The notes beneath the pieces were generated by a model. It had not been told where the DNA came from. It saw only the letters and a program-made list of their open reading frames with translations, and made no database searches. 64,000 bases of DNA. Source: Candidatus Gastranaerophilales bacterium (GTDB lineage: Bacteria; Cyanobacteriota; Vampirovibrionia; Gastranaerophilales; Gastranaerophilaceae). This document shows, one piece after another, positions 1 through 9,466 of the stretch (positions are counted from its first letter, which is position 1; each line of letters starts with the position of its first letter). The translations under genes were made by a program, and so were the position numbers. The stretch is taken from assembly GCA_944325315.1 (NCBI GenBank), contig CALVAA010000004.1, forward strand, positions 49,763 to 113,762, given 5' to 3'.

Positions 1-489
1 TCAATTTTAGATGAAGCAACGAACAAATGGGGTGTTAAAGTAAACAGGGTTGAATTACAAGATATTATTCCGCCTGTTGATATTCAAACTGCTATGGAAA
101 AACAAATGAAAGCTGAAAGAGACCGCCGTGCTGCAATATTAGAAGCTGAAGGACTAAAAAAATCAGCAATATTAAAAGCGGAAGGTGAAAAAGAAGCTGC
201 AATAAACCAAGCGGAAGGTACAAAACAAGCAGAGATTTTAAAAGCCGAAGGTTATGCCCAAGCAAGATTAATAGAAGCAGATGCAGAAAAAGAAGCAATC
301 AGAAGAATTTCAGACGCATTTAATAACCAAGGACATCCCGATAAATACTTAATCGCAATGAAATACCTTGAATCTTTGCAAGATATTGCAAAAGGTCAAA
401 ACAACAAAGTTGTTTATATGCCATATGAAGCTACGGGGATCTTATCTTCAATTGATGGCATTAAACAGATGTTGACAACCAAAGAATAA
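1..489 (+). CDS. SPFH/band-7 (stomatin-like) membrane protease regulator, C-terminal part
   Basis: The reading frame is open from base 1, so the 5' end lies outside the window and the first ATG at 94 is internal. The start of the visible part (around QDIIPPVDIQTAMEKQMKAE) is the typical end of a stomatin/SPFH domain. It is followed by an Ala/Glu/Lys-rich coiled coil with repeated AEG units (AILEAEGLKKSAILKAEGEK and similar), which in this family drives oligomerisation at the membrane. The last 45 residues are a conserved tail ending before the TAA at 487-489. Family members form membrane rings and are often paired with a NfeD protein; no NfeD is visible here. A rho-independent terminator follows, so this is the last gene of its operon. 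Confidence 0.85.
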   Translation, partial: SILDEATNKWGVKVNRVELQDIIPPVDIQTAMEKQMKAERDRRAAILEAEGLKKSAILKAEGEKEAAINQAEGTKQAEILKAEGYAQARLIEADAEKEAIRRISDAFNNQGHPDKYLIAMKYLESLQDIAKGQNNKVVYMPYEATGILSSIDGIKQMLTTKE

Positions 490-505
490 TTTATACAAAC
501 CTTTA

Positions 506-535
506 AAAAGAGGCTACATACTTAGCCTCTTTTTT
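506..535 (+). terminator. rho-independent terminator after the SPFH gene
   Basis: Inverted repeat AAGAGGCTA / TAGCCTCTT with a short loop, followed directly by a run of T. It lies 17 nt downstream of the SPFH stop codon. Confidence 0.8.
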
Positions 536-743
536 CTATTGATTTTATTTTGCGCTTAAAAGAGTTTATATTTATCCTTATAATTATTTATTATTAAGAC
601 TCTAAAACACACTTCTTGCGCAGGAATTATTGCACAAGAAGCTGTATTTACAACTTACAGATAACCTCACCAAGATAATTGAAACCCGCTTTGCATACAG
701 AGCTTCAACATAACAAAAGGTTGTTATTCTTTGTAAAAATGAT
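536..743. other. non-coding stretch with one stem-loop
   Basis: No credible reading frame. At 611-641 there is an 11-bp stem with one mismatch (CTTCTTGCGCA / TGCACAAGAAG, 8-nt loop). It has no T-run, so it is not a standard terminator. Nothing else recognised. Confidence 0.4.
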
Positions 744-773
744 AAAAAGAGGACTCAAAGAGCCCTCTTTTTT
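744..773 (-). terminator. terminator of the GGGtGRT/NifU-like operon
   Basis: A-rich/T-rich flanked hairpin with stem AAGAGG / CCTCTT, a few bases beyond the stop codon of the minus-strand gene that ends at 794. Poly-A on one side and poly-T on the other make it usable in both directions. Confidence 0.7.
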
Positions 774-793
774 AAAAAATAATTTGTTTTCTT

Positions 794-1795
794 CTATTTT
801 GCCATTGCATTTTGAACAGCAACGGCAACAGCAACGGTAGCACCAACCATTGGGTTGTTGCCCATACCTATAACACCCATCATTTCAACATGTGCCGGAA
901 CTGATGACGAGCCTGCAAATTGAGCATCACCATGCATTCTTCCCATAGTATCTGTCATGCCGTAGCTTGCCGGCCCTGCTGCAACGTTATCAGGGTGAAG
1001 CGTTCTTCCTGTTCCGCCGCCAGAAGCAACAGAGAAGTATTTTCTATTATTTTCAAAACACCATTTTTTATATGTACCTGCAACAGGATGCTGGAATCTT
1101 GTAGGATTAGTTGAATTTCCGGTTATTGAAACGTCAACTCCTTCTTTAATCATAATTGCAACGCCTTCAGACACATCGTCAGCTCCGTAGCATTTTACTT
1201 TTGCTCTTTCACCATCAGAAAAGGGAGTTTCTTTTGTAACTTTCAATTCGCCTGTTTTATAATCATATTCTGTTTCAACAGAAGTAAAGCCGTTAATTCT
1301 TGATATGATATATGCCGCATCTTTTCCAAGACCGTTTAATATAACTCTTAATGGCTCTTTTCTGACCTTATTAGCATTTCTTGCAATTCCTATTGCGCCT
1401 TCTGCAGCCGCAAAAGATTCATGACCTGCCAAAAAACAAAAACACTTTGTTTCTTCTCTTAATAACATAGCGCCTAAATTACCATGGCCCAATCCAACTT
1501 TTCTTGTGTCACCAACTGAACCCGGAACTGCGAAAGCTTGTAAACCAATGCCGATTGCCTCTGCTGCATCAGCAGCATTTGTTATACCTTTTTTTATTGC
1601 AATAGCGCAGCCTAAAGTGTATGCCCAAGAAGCATTATCAAATGCAATAGGCTGAATGCCTTTAACAATTTCATCTACATTTATACCTTTTGATAAACAT
1701 AATTCATTAGCTTCATCTAAAGAAGAAAAACCATACTCTTTAAGAACTTTAGCAAGTGTTTCTTCGCGTCTGTCTTGTCCTTCAAATTTTGCCAT
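794..1795 (-). CDS. GGGtGRT family protein
   Basis: A 333-residue protein carrying the motif that names the family, SGGGTGRTLHPD, at about residue 257-268. The family is conserved in anaerobes and usually sits next to a NifU/IscU-like scaffold protein, exactly as here (the next gene upstream, 1851-2552). Other visible features are a Gly/Ala-rich C-terminus and a Cys-bearing segment near residue 115 (ETKCFCFLAG). The start is supported by AAGGAAA about 8 nt upstream. The two genes are on one strand 55 bp apart and probably form an operon ending at the terminator at 744-773. Biochemical role unknown; a link to Fe-S metabolism is inferred only from the neighbour. Confidence 0.9.
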   Translation of the reverse strand: MAKFEGQDRREETLAKVLKEYGFSSLDEANELCLSKGINVDEIVKGIQPIAFDNASWAYTLGCAIAIKKGITNAADAAEAIGIGLQAFAVPGSVGDTRKVGLGHGNLGAMLLREETKCFCFLAGHESFAAAEGAIGIARNANKVRKEPLRVILNGLGKDAAYIISRINGFTSVETEYDYKTGELKVTKETPFSDGERAKVKCYGADDVSEGVAIMIKEGVDVSITGNSTNPTRFQHPVAGTYKKWCFENNRKYFSVASGGGTGRTLHPDNVAAGPASYGMTDTMGRMHGDAQFAGSSSVPAHVEMMGVIGMGNNPMVGATVAVAVAVQNAMAK

Positions 1796-1850
1796 TTTAT
1801 ATTTTCCTTATAATTGTTTCTACCGTTTTTACCTTTAAGGTGTTGTTAGT

Positions 1851-2552
1851 TTACTGTTTTCTGGGGTCAATTTTTTTAACGGCGTCATTAAATCTGCCGT
1901 ATGTACCAATATTTTTTTCATAAGCTTCTTTAGCATCAACCCCTGCTTTAATAGCATCCATAACTTTTCCTAAATTTACAAATTTATAGCCGATTACTTC
2001 ATCGTTTTTATCTAAACCAAGCTCTAAGATATATCCTTCTGTTAATGAAAGATATCTAACGCCTTTTTGTTTGGTTGAATGGATAGTACCAACCATTGAG
2101 CATAAACCTTTTCCTAAATCTTCAAGGCCTGCTCCTACCGGAAGACCGTTTTCAGAAAATGCCGTTTGGGTTCTTCCATATACGATTTGCAAAAATAATT
2201 CTCTCATTGCAACATTAATTGCATCGCACACCAAATCCGTATTAAGTGCTTCTAAAATTGTTTTGCCCGGAAGAATTTCACCTGCCATAGCAGCAGAATG
2301 AGTCATACCTGAACAACCAATTGTTTCAACAAGAGCTTCTTGAATTATACCGTTTTTAACATTCAAAGTTAATTTGCATGTACCTTGTTGCGGAGCACAG
2401 CAACCGCATCCGTGAGTAAGGCCTGAAATATCTTTTATTTCTTTGCACTTTGTCCACAAACCTTCTTGCGGAATTGGAGCAGGCGAGCCTTTAACACCAC
2501 GAGCAACGCAACATTTTTCTTCAATTTCCGAAGTAACTTGAATACGATCCAT
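1851..2552 (-). CDS. NifU/IscU-like iron-sulfur cluster assembly scaffold protein
   Basis: About 233 residues. The frame opens further upstream (2603), but the ATG at 2552 follows a near-perfect Shine-Dalgarno AAAGGAGG, so that start was chosen. The core resembles the NifU N-terminal scaffold fold, with conserved cysteines in HGCGCCAPQQGTC (about residue 48-60) and ETIGCSGMTHSAAM (about 76-89). A C-terminal extension of some 80 residues is not part of a minimal IscU. The protein type is regularly found beside GGGtGRT proteins, which follow here. Likely role: transient Fe-S cluster assembly or carrying in the cytoplasm. Not a classical iscSU locus: no cysteine desulfurase is adjacent. Confidence 0.85.
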   Translation of the reverse strand: MDRIQVTSEIEEKCCVARGVKGSPAPIPQEGLWTKCKEIKDISGLTHGCGCCAPQQGTCKLTLNVKNGIIQEALVETIGCSGMTHSAAMAGEILPGKTILEALNTDLVCDAINVAMRELFLQIVYGRTQTAFSENGLPVGAGLEDLGKGLCSMVGTIHSTKQKGVRYLSLTEGYILELGLDKNDEVIGYKFVNLGKVMDAIKAGVDAKEAYEKNIGTYGRFNDAVKKIDPRKQ

Positions 2553-2676
2553 TTGACCTCCTTTTATACTAAACAGAACTATTTTTTTTAAACGATATAA
2601 CAATATAGTAATATAAACAAAATTTATTTGCTAACAAATTTATGCTATAATCACAATAAAAAAAGGGGGGGATATT

Positions 2677-3936
2677 ATGAAAGATGAAACAAAATGTCTG
2701 CATTCCGGCTACAAACCGCAAAATGGCGGCCCAGGGGTTATGCCGATATATCAAAGTACCACTTTTAGATTTGATTCAACCGCCGAAATTGCTGCCGTAT
2801 TCGACGACCCTACAAAAGCTCATATATATTCCCGCTTTACCAACCCTACCGTTGATTGTGTTGAAAAGAAAATTGCAGACTTAGAGCATGGAATAGCTGC
2901 AATGTGCACAACATCAGGACAAGCTTCAAGCTTAATATCTATCTTAAATATTGCAAGCTCGGGAGACAGAATCTTGTCAACAAGTGCAATTTATGGAGGA
3001 ACCGTTAATCTTTTTAGTATAACGCTAAAAAAATTTGGAATAACTGTTGATTTTATTGACATAGACAGCAATGAAGATGAAATTGAAAAAATGATTATGC
3101 CAAATACAAAAGCTATTTTTGGAGAAACTCTAACAAATCCCTCATTGCAAATATTTGATATAGAAAAATTTGCAAATGTTGCACACAGAAACAACATTCC
3201 TTTAATTGTGGATAATACTTTTGCAACTCCGATTCTATGCAAACCAATTGATTTTGGTGCCGATATTGTAATTCATTCAACAACAAAATACATGGATGGT
3301 CATGCTCTTCAAGTCGGAGGCGTCATAGTTGATTCCGGAAAATTTGATTTTACTTGCGGAAAATTTCCGGATTTTACCACACCCGACGAATCATACCATG
3401 GAACAATATATGCTAAAGATTATCCGAACTGCCCCTATATTATAAAAGCAAGAATGCAACTAATGAGAGATTTTGGATGTTATCCTTCCGGAATGAGCGG
3501 CTTTCTTTTAAATCTCGGACTTGAAACAATGCATTTAAGAATGGAAAGATATTGCAAAAACGGTTTAAGTCTTGCCGAATTTTTTAAAAACCATGAAAAA
3601 ATTGAAAGCGTAAACTATCCCGGACTAAAAACGGATAAATACTATAATCTTGCGCAAAAATACCTGCCAAAAGGCACTAGCGGGGTAATGAGCGTTACAA
3701 TAAAAGGAGGAAAACAAGAAGCAATTAAATTTATGGATAAATTGAAACTTGCTTCAAAAGAAGTCCATGTGGCAGATATCAGAACTTGTGTTTTACACCC
3801 GGCAAGTGCAACCCATAGACAACTAACAGACAAGCAGCTTGCAGACTGCGGAATTAACCCTGGATTAGTGAGGGTTTCTGTTGGATTAGAAAATATTGAA
3901 GATATAATTGAAGACTTTAGACAAGCACTAGCTTAG
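2677..3936 (+). CDS. metY: O-acetylhomoserine aminocarboxypropyltransferase-like PLP enzyme
   Basis: A 419-residue enzyme of the Cys/Met-metabolism PLP family. Visible marks: YSRFTNPT near residue 51, the PLP-lysine motif HSTTKYMDGH with Lys at residue 204, and the C-terminal RTCVLHPASATHRQLTD segment typical of MetY-type O-acetylhomoserine sulfhydrylases. The expected reaction is direct sulfhydrylation of O-acetylhomoserine to homocysteine; methionine gamma-lyase is an alternative that sequence alone cannot exclude. The start follows a G-run Shine-Dalgarno (AAAGGGGGG), and a TATAAT box is at 2646-2651. No SAM riboswitch fits in the 124-bp divergent gap with the NifU-like gene. Its 3' end overlaps the convergent pilD by 9 bp. 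Confidence 0.85.
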   Translation: MKDETKCLHSGYKPQNGGPGVMPIYQSTTFRFDSTAEIAAVFDDPTKAHIYSRFTNPTVDCVEKKIADLEHGIAAMCTTSGQASSLISILNIASSGDRILSTSAIYGGTVNLFSITLKKFGITVDFIDIDSNEDEIEKMIMPNTKAIFGETLTNPSLQIFDIEKFANVAHRNNIPLIVDNTFATPILCKPIDFGADIVIHSTTKYMDGHALQVGGVIVDSGKFDFTCGKFPDFTTPDESYHGTIYAKDYPNCPYIIKARMQLMRDFGCYPSGMSGFLLNLGLETMHLRMERYCKNGLSLAEFFKNHEKIESVNYPGLKTDKYYNLAQKYLPKGTSGVMSVTIKGGKQEAIKFMDKLKLASKEVHVADIRTCVLHPASATHRQLTDKQLADCGINPGLVRVSVGLENIEDIIEDFRQALA

Positions 3937-4920
3937 AAAAATGTAAATTAGTTCTTTAATTTTTGGAAGATAAAATATACAAGCACTTGAAGCTATAATC
4001 AAAGCCGGACCAAAGGGCATCAAAAGATATTTACTGTCTTTTGATTCTTTTTTGTTTTTGATTTCAAAAAGAATATTTCTTAATGACCAAAACAGAAGAA
4101 TACAGATAAAAGTAATGCTTATCAGATAAAAAATTTGATTTTTTATAAATGTAAAACAGTTTTGTAAAATTACATATACCATTGAAGCAAAAACAAGAAT
4201 ATAAGAAATTGCAAGCTTTTTTTTGTTTTCATCAAAAGATTTTTTAATTAAAACAGGCAAAGCAAAAACACCTTGCAATAAAATACTTAAAACAATAATC
4301 AATACCAAAACTTTTATACCAAAAATACTACCAAGCCCAAGTGCGATAAGGCTATCGCCTTCGCCAAACATTCTGTGGTTACAAAAAAATTTTCCTGCTC
4401 GTGCCAAAATTTCAAAAAACAAAAAACCGAATACAGCACCCAGAATCGACTGTATTATCGTAGTATCGCCACAGCCAAAAAAGTTATATATTAAACCCGT
4501 AAAAGCTAAAAGGTAAGCATGGTAATCTATTATAACCGTTTCTTTGATATCTGTTACACTAAGAACTATAAATAAAGATAAAATAACCCACAAAAAAAGT
4601 GTTTTAATACTTAACCCAAAAAAAACATAGGTTAAAACAAAAAAACAAGCACTGACAAATTCAACAATCGGATACTGAATAGAAATTTTAGCAGAACAAA
4701 AGGCACACTTGCCTTTTAAAAAAATATATGAAACCACAGGAATATTCATATACCACTTCAGCTTGTTGTTGCATTTAGGACATTTTGAACGTTCAAAAAC
4801 TATACTTTCACCGCTCAAGCCCCTTAAAATTACAACATTTAAAAAAGAACCTATGCAAAGTCCTATAATAAAAATGTATGTAATAACAAATTCAAAAGGA
4901 AGCACAGAAAGGCTATTCAT
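3928..4920 (-). CDS. pilD: type IV prepilin leader peptidase / methyltransferase
   Basis: A 330-residue polytopic membrane aspartyl protease that cleaves and N-methylates prepilins. The N-terminal cytoplasmic zinc domain has two Cys pairs, CPKC (47-50) and CAFC (72-75). The catalytic aspartates are D124 (SVTDIKET) and D189 in GEGDS. Multiple hydrophobic segments follow the usual A24 family layout, with about 80 extra residues at the C-terminus. The start overlaps the stop region of the sigma factor gene by 8 nt, suggesting translational coupling. Substrates are probably the pilus proteins assembled by the operon at 20.9-27.6 kb and pilin-like proteins such as the one at 62.9 kb. Confidence 0.9.
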   Translation of the reverse strand: MNSLSVLPFEFVITYIFIIGLCIGSFLNVVILRGLSGESIVFERSKCPKCNNKLKWYMNIPVVSYIFLKGKCAFCSAKISIQYPIVEFVSACFFVLTYVFFGLSIKTLFLWVILSLFIVLSVTDIKETVIIDYHAYLLAFTGLIYNFFGCGDTTIIQSILGAVFGFLFFEILARAGKFFCNHRMFGEGDSLIALGLGSIFGIKVLVLIIVLSILLQGVFALPVLIKKSFDENKKKLAISYILVFASMVYVILQNCFTFIKNQIFYLISITFICILLFWSLRNILFEIKNKKESKDSKYLLMPFGPALIIASSACIFYLPKIKELIYIFLS

Positions 4921-5704
4921 AGCTATTTAAGCCTTTTTTTGTAATAATTTCAAATAACTTTTTAAGTGCTTTTTTTAGTTTTCTTGAAACCTGCATTTGA
5001 GAAATGTTAAGTTTTTCCGATATTTCTCTTTGGTTTAAACCTTCATAATAATTAAGCACAACAAGTTTTTGCTCAATAGGATCAAGTTTTTTAATCGCAT
5101 CATCCAATATGATTCTGTTTTCATAACTGTTGAATGCTTCTTTTTGACTTTCATCTTCGATTTTTTCAACCAAAGAAACAGAATTTTCATCTGCGCCTAT
5201 AATCTGATCAATAGAAATTGTTGTTGTGCGTCTGTCAAGGTTATTGCATTCTTCCACTTTTTCCTGCGGCATCTGCAATGCTTCTGCTATATCCTTATCT
5301 GATGGGGTTGTACCCAACTTTTCCGTTAGTTCAAGTGTCAGTTTATGCACACGGAACGATAACTCTTTTATTTCTCTCGGCGCACGAATTATTGTAATCC
5401 TGTCTCTTAAATAATGTCTAATTTCTCCCGTTATAAGATATGTTGCATAAGATTTAAAGTTTTTGGATATTTCAGGATTGTATAAGTCCACAGCTTTAAT
5501 TAACCCTAAAGAACCTACTTGTGTAATATCTTCCACAGGGTCAGTCGAACGGCGCGCAAGAGAGCGGGCCACTTTTTTAACGATTGGCATGCAAGCAAGC
5601 ACCACAAGTTCTTTTAAACGTTTTCTTGTTTTTTCATCAACGGAACTGCGGTATTGCTCGAGCCATTCATTTATTTCATCTATTGATAAAGCGTTATCTT
5701 CCAT
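4913..5704 (-). CDS. SigF/SigB-type group-3 RNA polymerase sigma factor
   Basis: A 263-residue sigma-70 family protein with region 2 (STDPVEDITQVGSLGLIKAV, ITGEIRHYLRDR), region 3 and a C-terminal region 4 helix-turn-helix (LNQREISEKLNISQMQVSRK). The ITGEIRHYLRD signature and the absence of region 1 match the SigB/F/G type. In cyanobacteria the group-3 SigF is needed for type IV pili and motility; here the gene lies directly upstream of pilD with an 8-nt overlap, which supports the same role by context. It begins 8 nt after the ilvC stop, so the three genes are probably co-transcribed. No anti-sigma factor gene is adjacent. Confidence 0.85.
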   Translation of the reverse strand: MEDNALSIDEINEWLEQYRSSVDEKTRKRLKELVVLACMPIVKKVARSLARRSTDPVEDITQVGSLGLIKAVDLYNPEISKNFKSYATYLITGEIRHYLRDRITIIRAPREIKELSFRVHKLTLELTEKLGTTPSDKDIAEALQMPQEKVEECNNLDRRTTTISIDQIIGADENSVSLVEKIEDESQKEAFNSYENRIILDDAIKKLDPIEQKLVVLNYYEGLNQREISEKLNISQMQVSRKLKKALKKLFEIITKKGLNSYE

Positions 5705-5712
5705 TGTATCTT

Positions 5713-6909
<1,197 letters not shown>

Positions 6910-6952
6910 TTATATCAATATTGTAAAGATATCTAAAGAATGTAAAATTTTG

Positions 6953-6977
6953 AAAAAAAGCCCCGTATAAACGAGGC
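6953..6977 (-). terminator. second minus-strand terminator upstream of ilvC
   Basis: On the minus strand: GCCTCG, 6-nt loop, CGGGGC (one G-T pair), then seven T. No minus-strand gene precedes it before the divergent rph, so it would end either a very short transcript or antisense transcription of the rph upstream region. Confidence 0.55.
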
Positions 6978-7106
6978 ATAGCAATCAGAAGAGTTGAGGA
7001 TTTATATAATAAATATAGTTTTTTTTAAGCAAAATTAAATTAGATTTTTATCTAATTTTGAATTATCAATTTTAGTATGGTAAAATTAGTCAAAAACGGG
7101 AAAATT

Positions 7107-7802
7107 ATGAGACAAGACGGACGCAAAAACAGCGAATTAAGAACCATAAAATTTACAAAAAACTATACAAAACATGCTCCGGGGTCTGTTTTAGCAGAAT
7201 TCGGAGATACAAAAGTATTGGTTTGTGCCAATTTTGAAGATTCGATTCCAAAGTGGATGGATAAAGATTCCCCTATCGGATGGCTTAGTGCCGAATACTC
7301 GCTTTTGCCTTCAAGCACTTCAACAAGATGCCAAAGAGAAAGGACAAAAATATCCGGAAGAACCCAGGAAATCCAAAGACTAATAGGACGTTCTTTGAGA
7401 GCATGCCTTAATCTTGAAAAATTGAAAGGCAAAACTTTTATAATAGATGCCGATGTAATACAAGCGGACGGAGGTACAAGGACCGCTTCTATCTGCGGGG
7501 CATACGTTGCTTTATCCGATATGGTAAAAAAACTGCTTAAAGAAGGTTTATTGGAAGAAAATCCGATAATTGAACCTATTGGAGCAGTTTCAGCCGGAAT
7601 TGTAGATAATGAAGTTATGGTTGATTTATGCTATATTGAAGATTCGAATGCTCAAGCTGATTCAAATATCGTACTTACTAAAAGCGGGAAAATAATTGAA
7701 TTCCAGACAACTGCAGAAGGTCTTCCGTTTGATAAAAACCGGATGGATGAAATTTATACTCTTGCCAAAAATTCTATAGATAAAATCATAGCTTTATATT
7801 AA
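7107..7802 (+). CDS. rph: ribonuclease PH
   Basis: Phosphorolytic 3'-5' exoribonuclease that trims tRNA 3' ends. The frame opens with an ATG at 7077, but the family begins with M-R-x-DGR-x-x-ELR, which corresponds to the ATG at 7107 (MRQDGRKNSELR), preceded by a GGGA element. That start gives 231 residues, near the usual length. Recognisable segments: SSTSTRCQRER and the phosphate/RNA-binding GRTQEIQRLIGRSLRA, then DADVIQADGGTRTASI. An AT-rich stem-loop (7037-7058) lies upstream. Monocistronic by position. Confidence 0.92.
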   Translation: MRQDGRKNSELRTIKFTKNYTKHAPGSVLAEFGDTKVLVCANFEDSIPKWMDKDSPIGWLSAEYSLLPSSTSTRCQRERTKISGRTQEIQRLIGRSLRACLNLEKLKGKTFIIDADVIQADGGTRTASICGAYVALSDMVKKLLKEGLLEENPIIEPIGAVSAGIVDNEVMVDLCYIEDSNAQADSNIVLTKSGKIIEFQTTAEGLPFDKNRMDEIYTLAKNSIDKIIALY

Positions 7803-7861
7803 TATCTTGACAAATTTTTTAATTTACCGGTTTTATACAAAACAAATGAGGTGATAAAGTT

Positions 7862-8449
7862 ATGATAAATAAAATTTCTATAGCATTTAATTATTTAAAT
7901 AGAACACAAAATAAAAATCAAATGTTTAATTCAGCAAAAAATAAACCCGATTCAAAAGATATTTCATATAACTATTATATTCAACATGATTTATTTGAAA
8001 ATTCAAGACTTCAAACATTTAAAGGTGCGAATAAAAAGAAAAGACACACCACAATATCAAAAGCAAAAGATGGAAATATGGTATCCAGTTGCGTTAGCGA
8101 ATCAAGGGCAAACAGACTCCTTGTAGATTTAGACAACAAAGAAAAACGAAAAATAAAACAGTCTGCAATAATAATAGTCGGTGATATAAGTAATAATGCT
8201 TTCAATCTATCGAAAAATTTTTTAAAAACATCACAGAAAAAAACCTTGACCTTCGATAAACCACCCAAAAAATTACAAACAAATACACTCCCTAAAAAGA
8301 AAAAAAGACACACCACAATATCAAAAGCAAAAGATGGAAATATGGTATCCAGTTGCGTTAGCGAATCAAGGGCAAACAGACTCCTTGTAGATTTAGACAA
8401 CAAAGAAAAACGAAAGAATACAAAGAAGGTTATTAATTTAAATTCATAG
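7862..8449 (+). CDS. hypothetical protein with a perfect internal duplication
   Basis: A 195-residue, Lys/Asn-rich, soluble-looking protein that I do not recognise. A segment of about 38 residues beginning RHTTISKAKDGNMVSSCVSE occurs twice, at about residues 60-97 and 148-185, and the DNA copies (8039-8151 and 8303-8415) are identical over 113 bp. Between them is a hydrophobic patch (SAIIIVGDISNNAFNL). The start is well supported by GAGGTG 8 nt upstream, and a TTGACA element is at 7807-7812, so the gene looks expressed. No signal peptide. Each copy carries a single Cys. Function unknown. Confidence 0.7.
   Translation: MINKISIAFNYLNRTQNKNQMFNSAKNKPDSKDISYNYYIQHDLFENSRLQTFKGANKKKRHTTISKAKDGNMVSSCVSESRANRLLVDLDNKEKRKIKQSAIIIVGDISNNAFNLSKNFLKTSQKKTLTFDKPPKKLQTNTLPKKKKRHTTISKAKDGNMVSSCVSESRANRLLVDLDNKEKRKNTKKVINLNS
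8039..8415 (+). repeat. 113-bp perfect direct repeat (8039-8151 and 8303-8415)
   Basis: Two identical 113-bp blocks, 264 bp apart start to start (88 codons), both in the same reading frame of the hypothetical gene at 7862-8449. The match stops at single-base differences on both sides. Confidence 0.95.
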
Positions 8450-8457
8450 TATCTAAA

Positions 8458-9078
8458 TTATACTATTTCATTTTTAATTAACTCATCTTTAATCTTATCC
8501 AATCCGGATTTGATTATTCGGGAGATTCTGCTTGGAGAAATTGAAAATTCATCTGAAAGCTCATGGAGTTTTTTTTCGCTGTAAAATTTCGACTCAATCA
8601 ATTCCCTTTCGCGCCTGGGTAAAGACATAACCGCAGATTTAATAGAAGAAGCAAGCATGGAAAATTCGCAATTTTCCTCAGGGTTTTTTCTAATATCTTT
8701 CACTTCATAAGTACGCTCAGAATCGTACATTTCATCTGTTGATAAAATTGTTTTGTAAATGGCGTCTTTTAATTCATTGTTTTCTTCTTCGGTTAAGTTT
8801 GAATTTTGTTTAACACCATACCAACGGTATCTGTTTCTGAGTTCGTTTCTAATAGCCCATTTTATTGCAGTAGAAAGATAAGATTCATTATAAGAATTAA
8901 AATCTTTATGTTCGCACAAAATATTAATCGTTTGCAGACCAATATTAATTAATTCATCAAATTCAATTAGATGCTGTGCTCCCATAGAACGGTATTCAAC
9001 TTTTGCAATTTTGTTTACTAAATCTGAATACTGTCTTAAATGAACATCTTTTAGTACTTTTTCTTTAATGTTTTGCAT
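8458..9078 (-). CDS. sigma-70 family alternative sigma factor
   Basis: A 206-residue protein with a sigma region 2-like part (IEFDELINIGLQTINILCE, STAIKWAIRNELRNRYRWYG, about residues 38-87) and a region 4 helix-turn-helix at the end (LPRRERELIESKFYSEKKLH then LSDEFSISPSRISRIIKSGL). A variable, acidic linker joins them. The sequence diverges from both RpoD and the SigF-like factor in this window, so it is a third sigma factor, of a lineage-specific kind. No clear Shine-Dalgarno precedes the ATG at 9078. It converges on the repeat-containing hypothetical gene with an 8-bp gap. Regulon unknown. Confidence 0.75.
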   Translation of the reverse strand: MQNIKEKVLKDVHLRQYSDLVNKIAKVEYRSMGAQHLIEFDELINIGLQTINILCEHKDFNSYNESYLSTAIKWAIRNELRNRYRWYGVKQNSNLTEEENNELKDAIYKTILSTDEMYDSERTYEVKDIRKNPEENCEFSMLASSIKSAVMSLPRRERELIESKFYSEKKLHELSDEFSISPSRISRIIKSGLDKIKDELIKNEIV

Positions 9079-9257
9079 ATACTTTTAACCAGAGATTGTA
9101 TATTACCATGAGTTATTTTTTAAATAAAGCCCATATTAAAAATTATTAACTTTGATTAATAATTTTTATTTTTAAAATAAAAAAAGCATATGAAAAATTT
9201 AATTGCTTATATATTTCAAAATATTAAATTTTATTAAGAATAAAAACAAAATAAAGG

Positions 9258-9286
9258 TTGACATTAAAATATTATAATAATAATAT
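9258..9286 (+). promoter_or_regulatory. promoter of rplJ-rplL
   Basis: TTGACA at 9258-9263, 17-bp spacer, TAATAT at 9281-9286. The spacer and -10 lie in an AT-only near-palindrome. This is the only strong promoter before rplJ, since rplK/rplA are not upstream. Confidence 0.65.
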
Positions 9287-9293
9287 TTTAATG

Positions 9294-9466
9294 AGTACCA
9301 AAGACGATTGGCGGCAAAAACCTTAATTTCCAATCCAGGTTCAAAAGTTAAATATCCTTTTATTTAATACTTATTGAGCTGTTTTGCGTACTTTACTCGC
9401 AAAACTTTCTTGTTTTAAAGAGAATTTTTTAGCGAAGTCTTAAAGAAAGGAGAAAAAGCAAACACT
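9294..9466 (+). promoter_or_regulatory. long leader of the rplJL mRNA, probably an L10-binding autoregulatory leader
   Basis: About 170 nt of untranslated RNA precede rplJ. It contains a short stem AACCT / AGGTT (around 9331-9352) and a stronger stem-loop TTTTGCG / CGCAAAA (around 9382-9404). Many bacteria control rplJL through binding of the L10(L12)4 complex to such a leader. The role is inferred from position and structure; I did not verify the kink-turn. The Shine-Dalgarno AAAGGAG lies at its 3' end. Confidence 0.5.

Noticed and set aside
92..298. Leu-rich minus-strand reading frame opposite the SPFH coiled coil
   Set aside because: It is the antisense shadow of the AEG/Lys-rich coiled coil; no ribosome-binding site and low-complexity composition.
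2604..2676. SAM riboswitch before metY
   Set aside because: The gap is too short and has no suitable stems; a TATAAT box and Shine-Dalgarno fill it.
8011..8403. Minus-strand reading frame opposite the 113-bp repeats
   Set aside because: It mirrors the duplicated gene and lacks a Shine-Dalgarno; the plus-strand gene has a good one and a promoter element.
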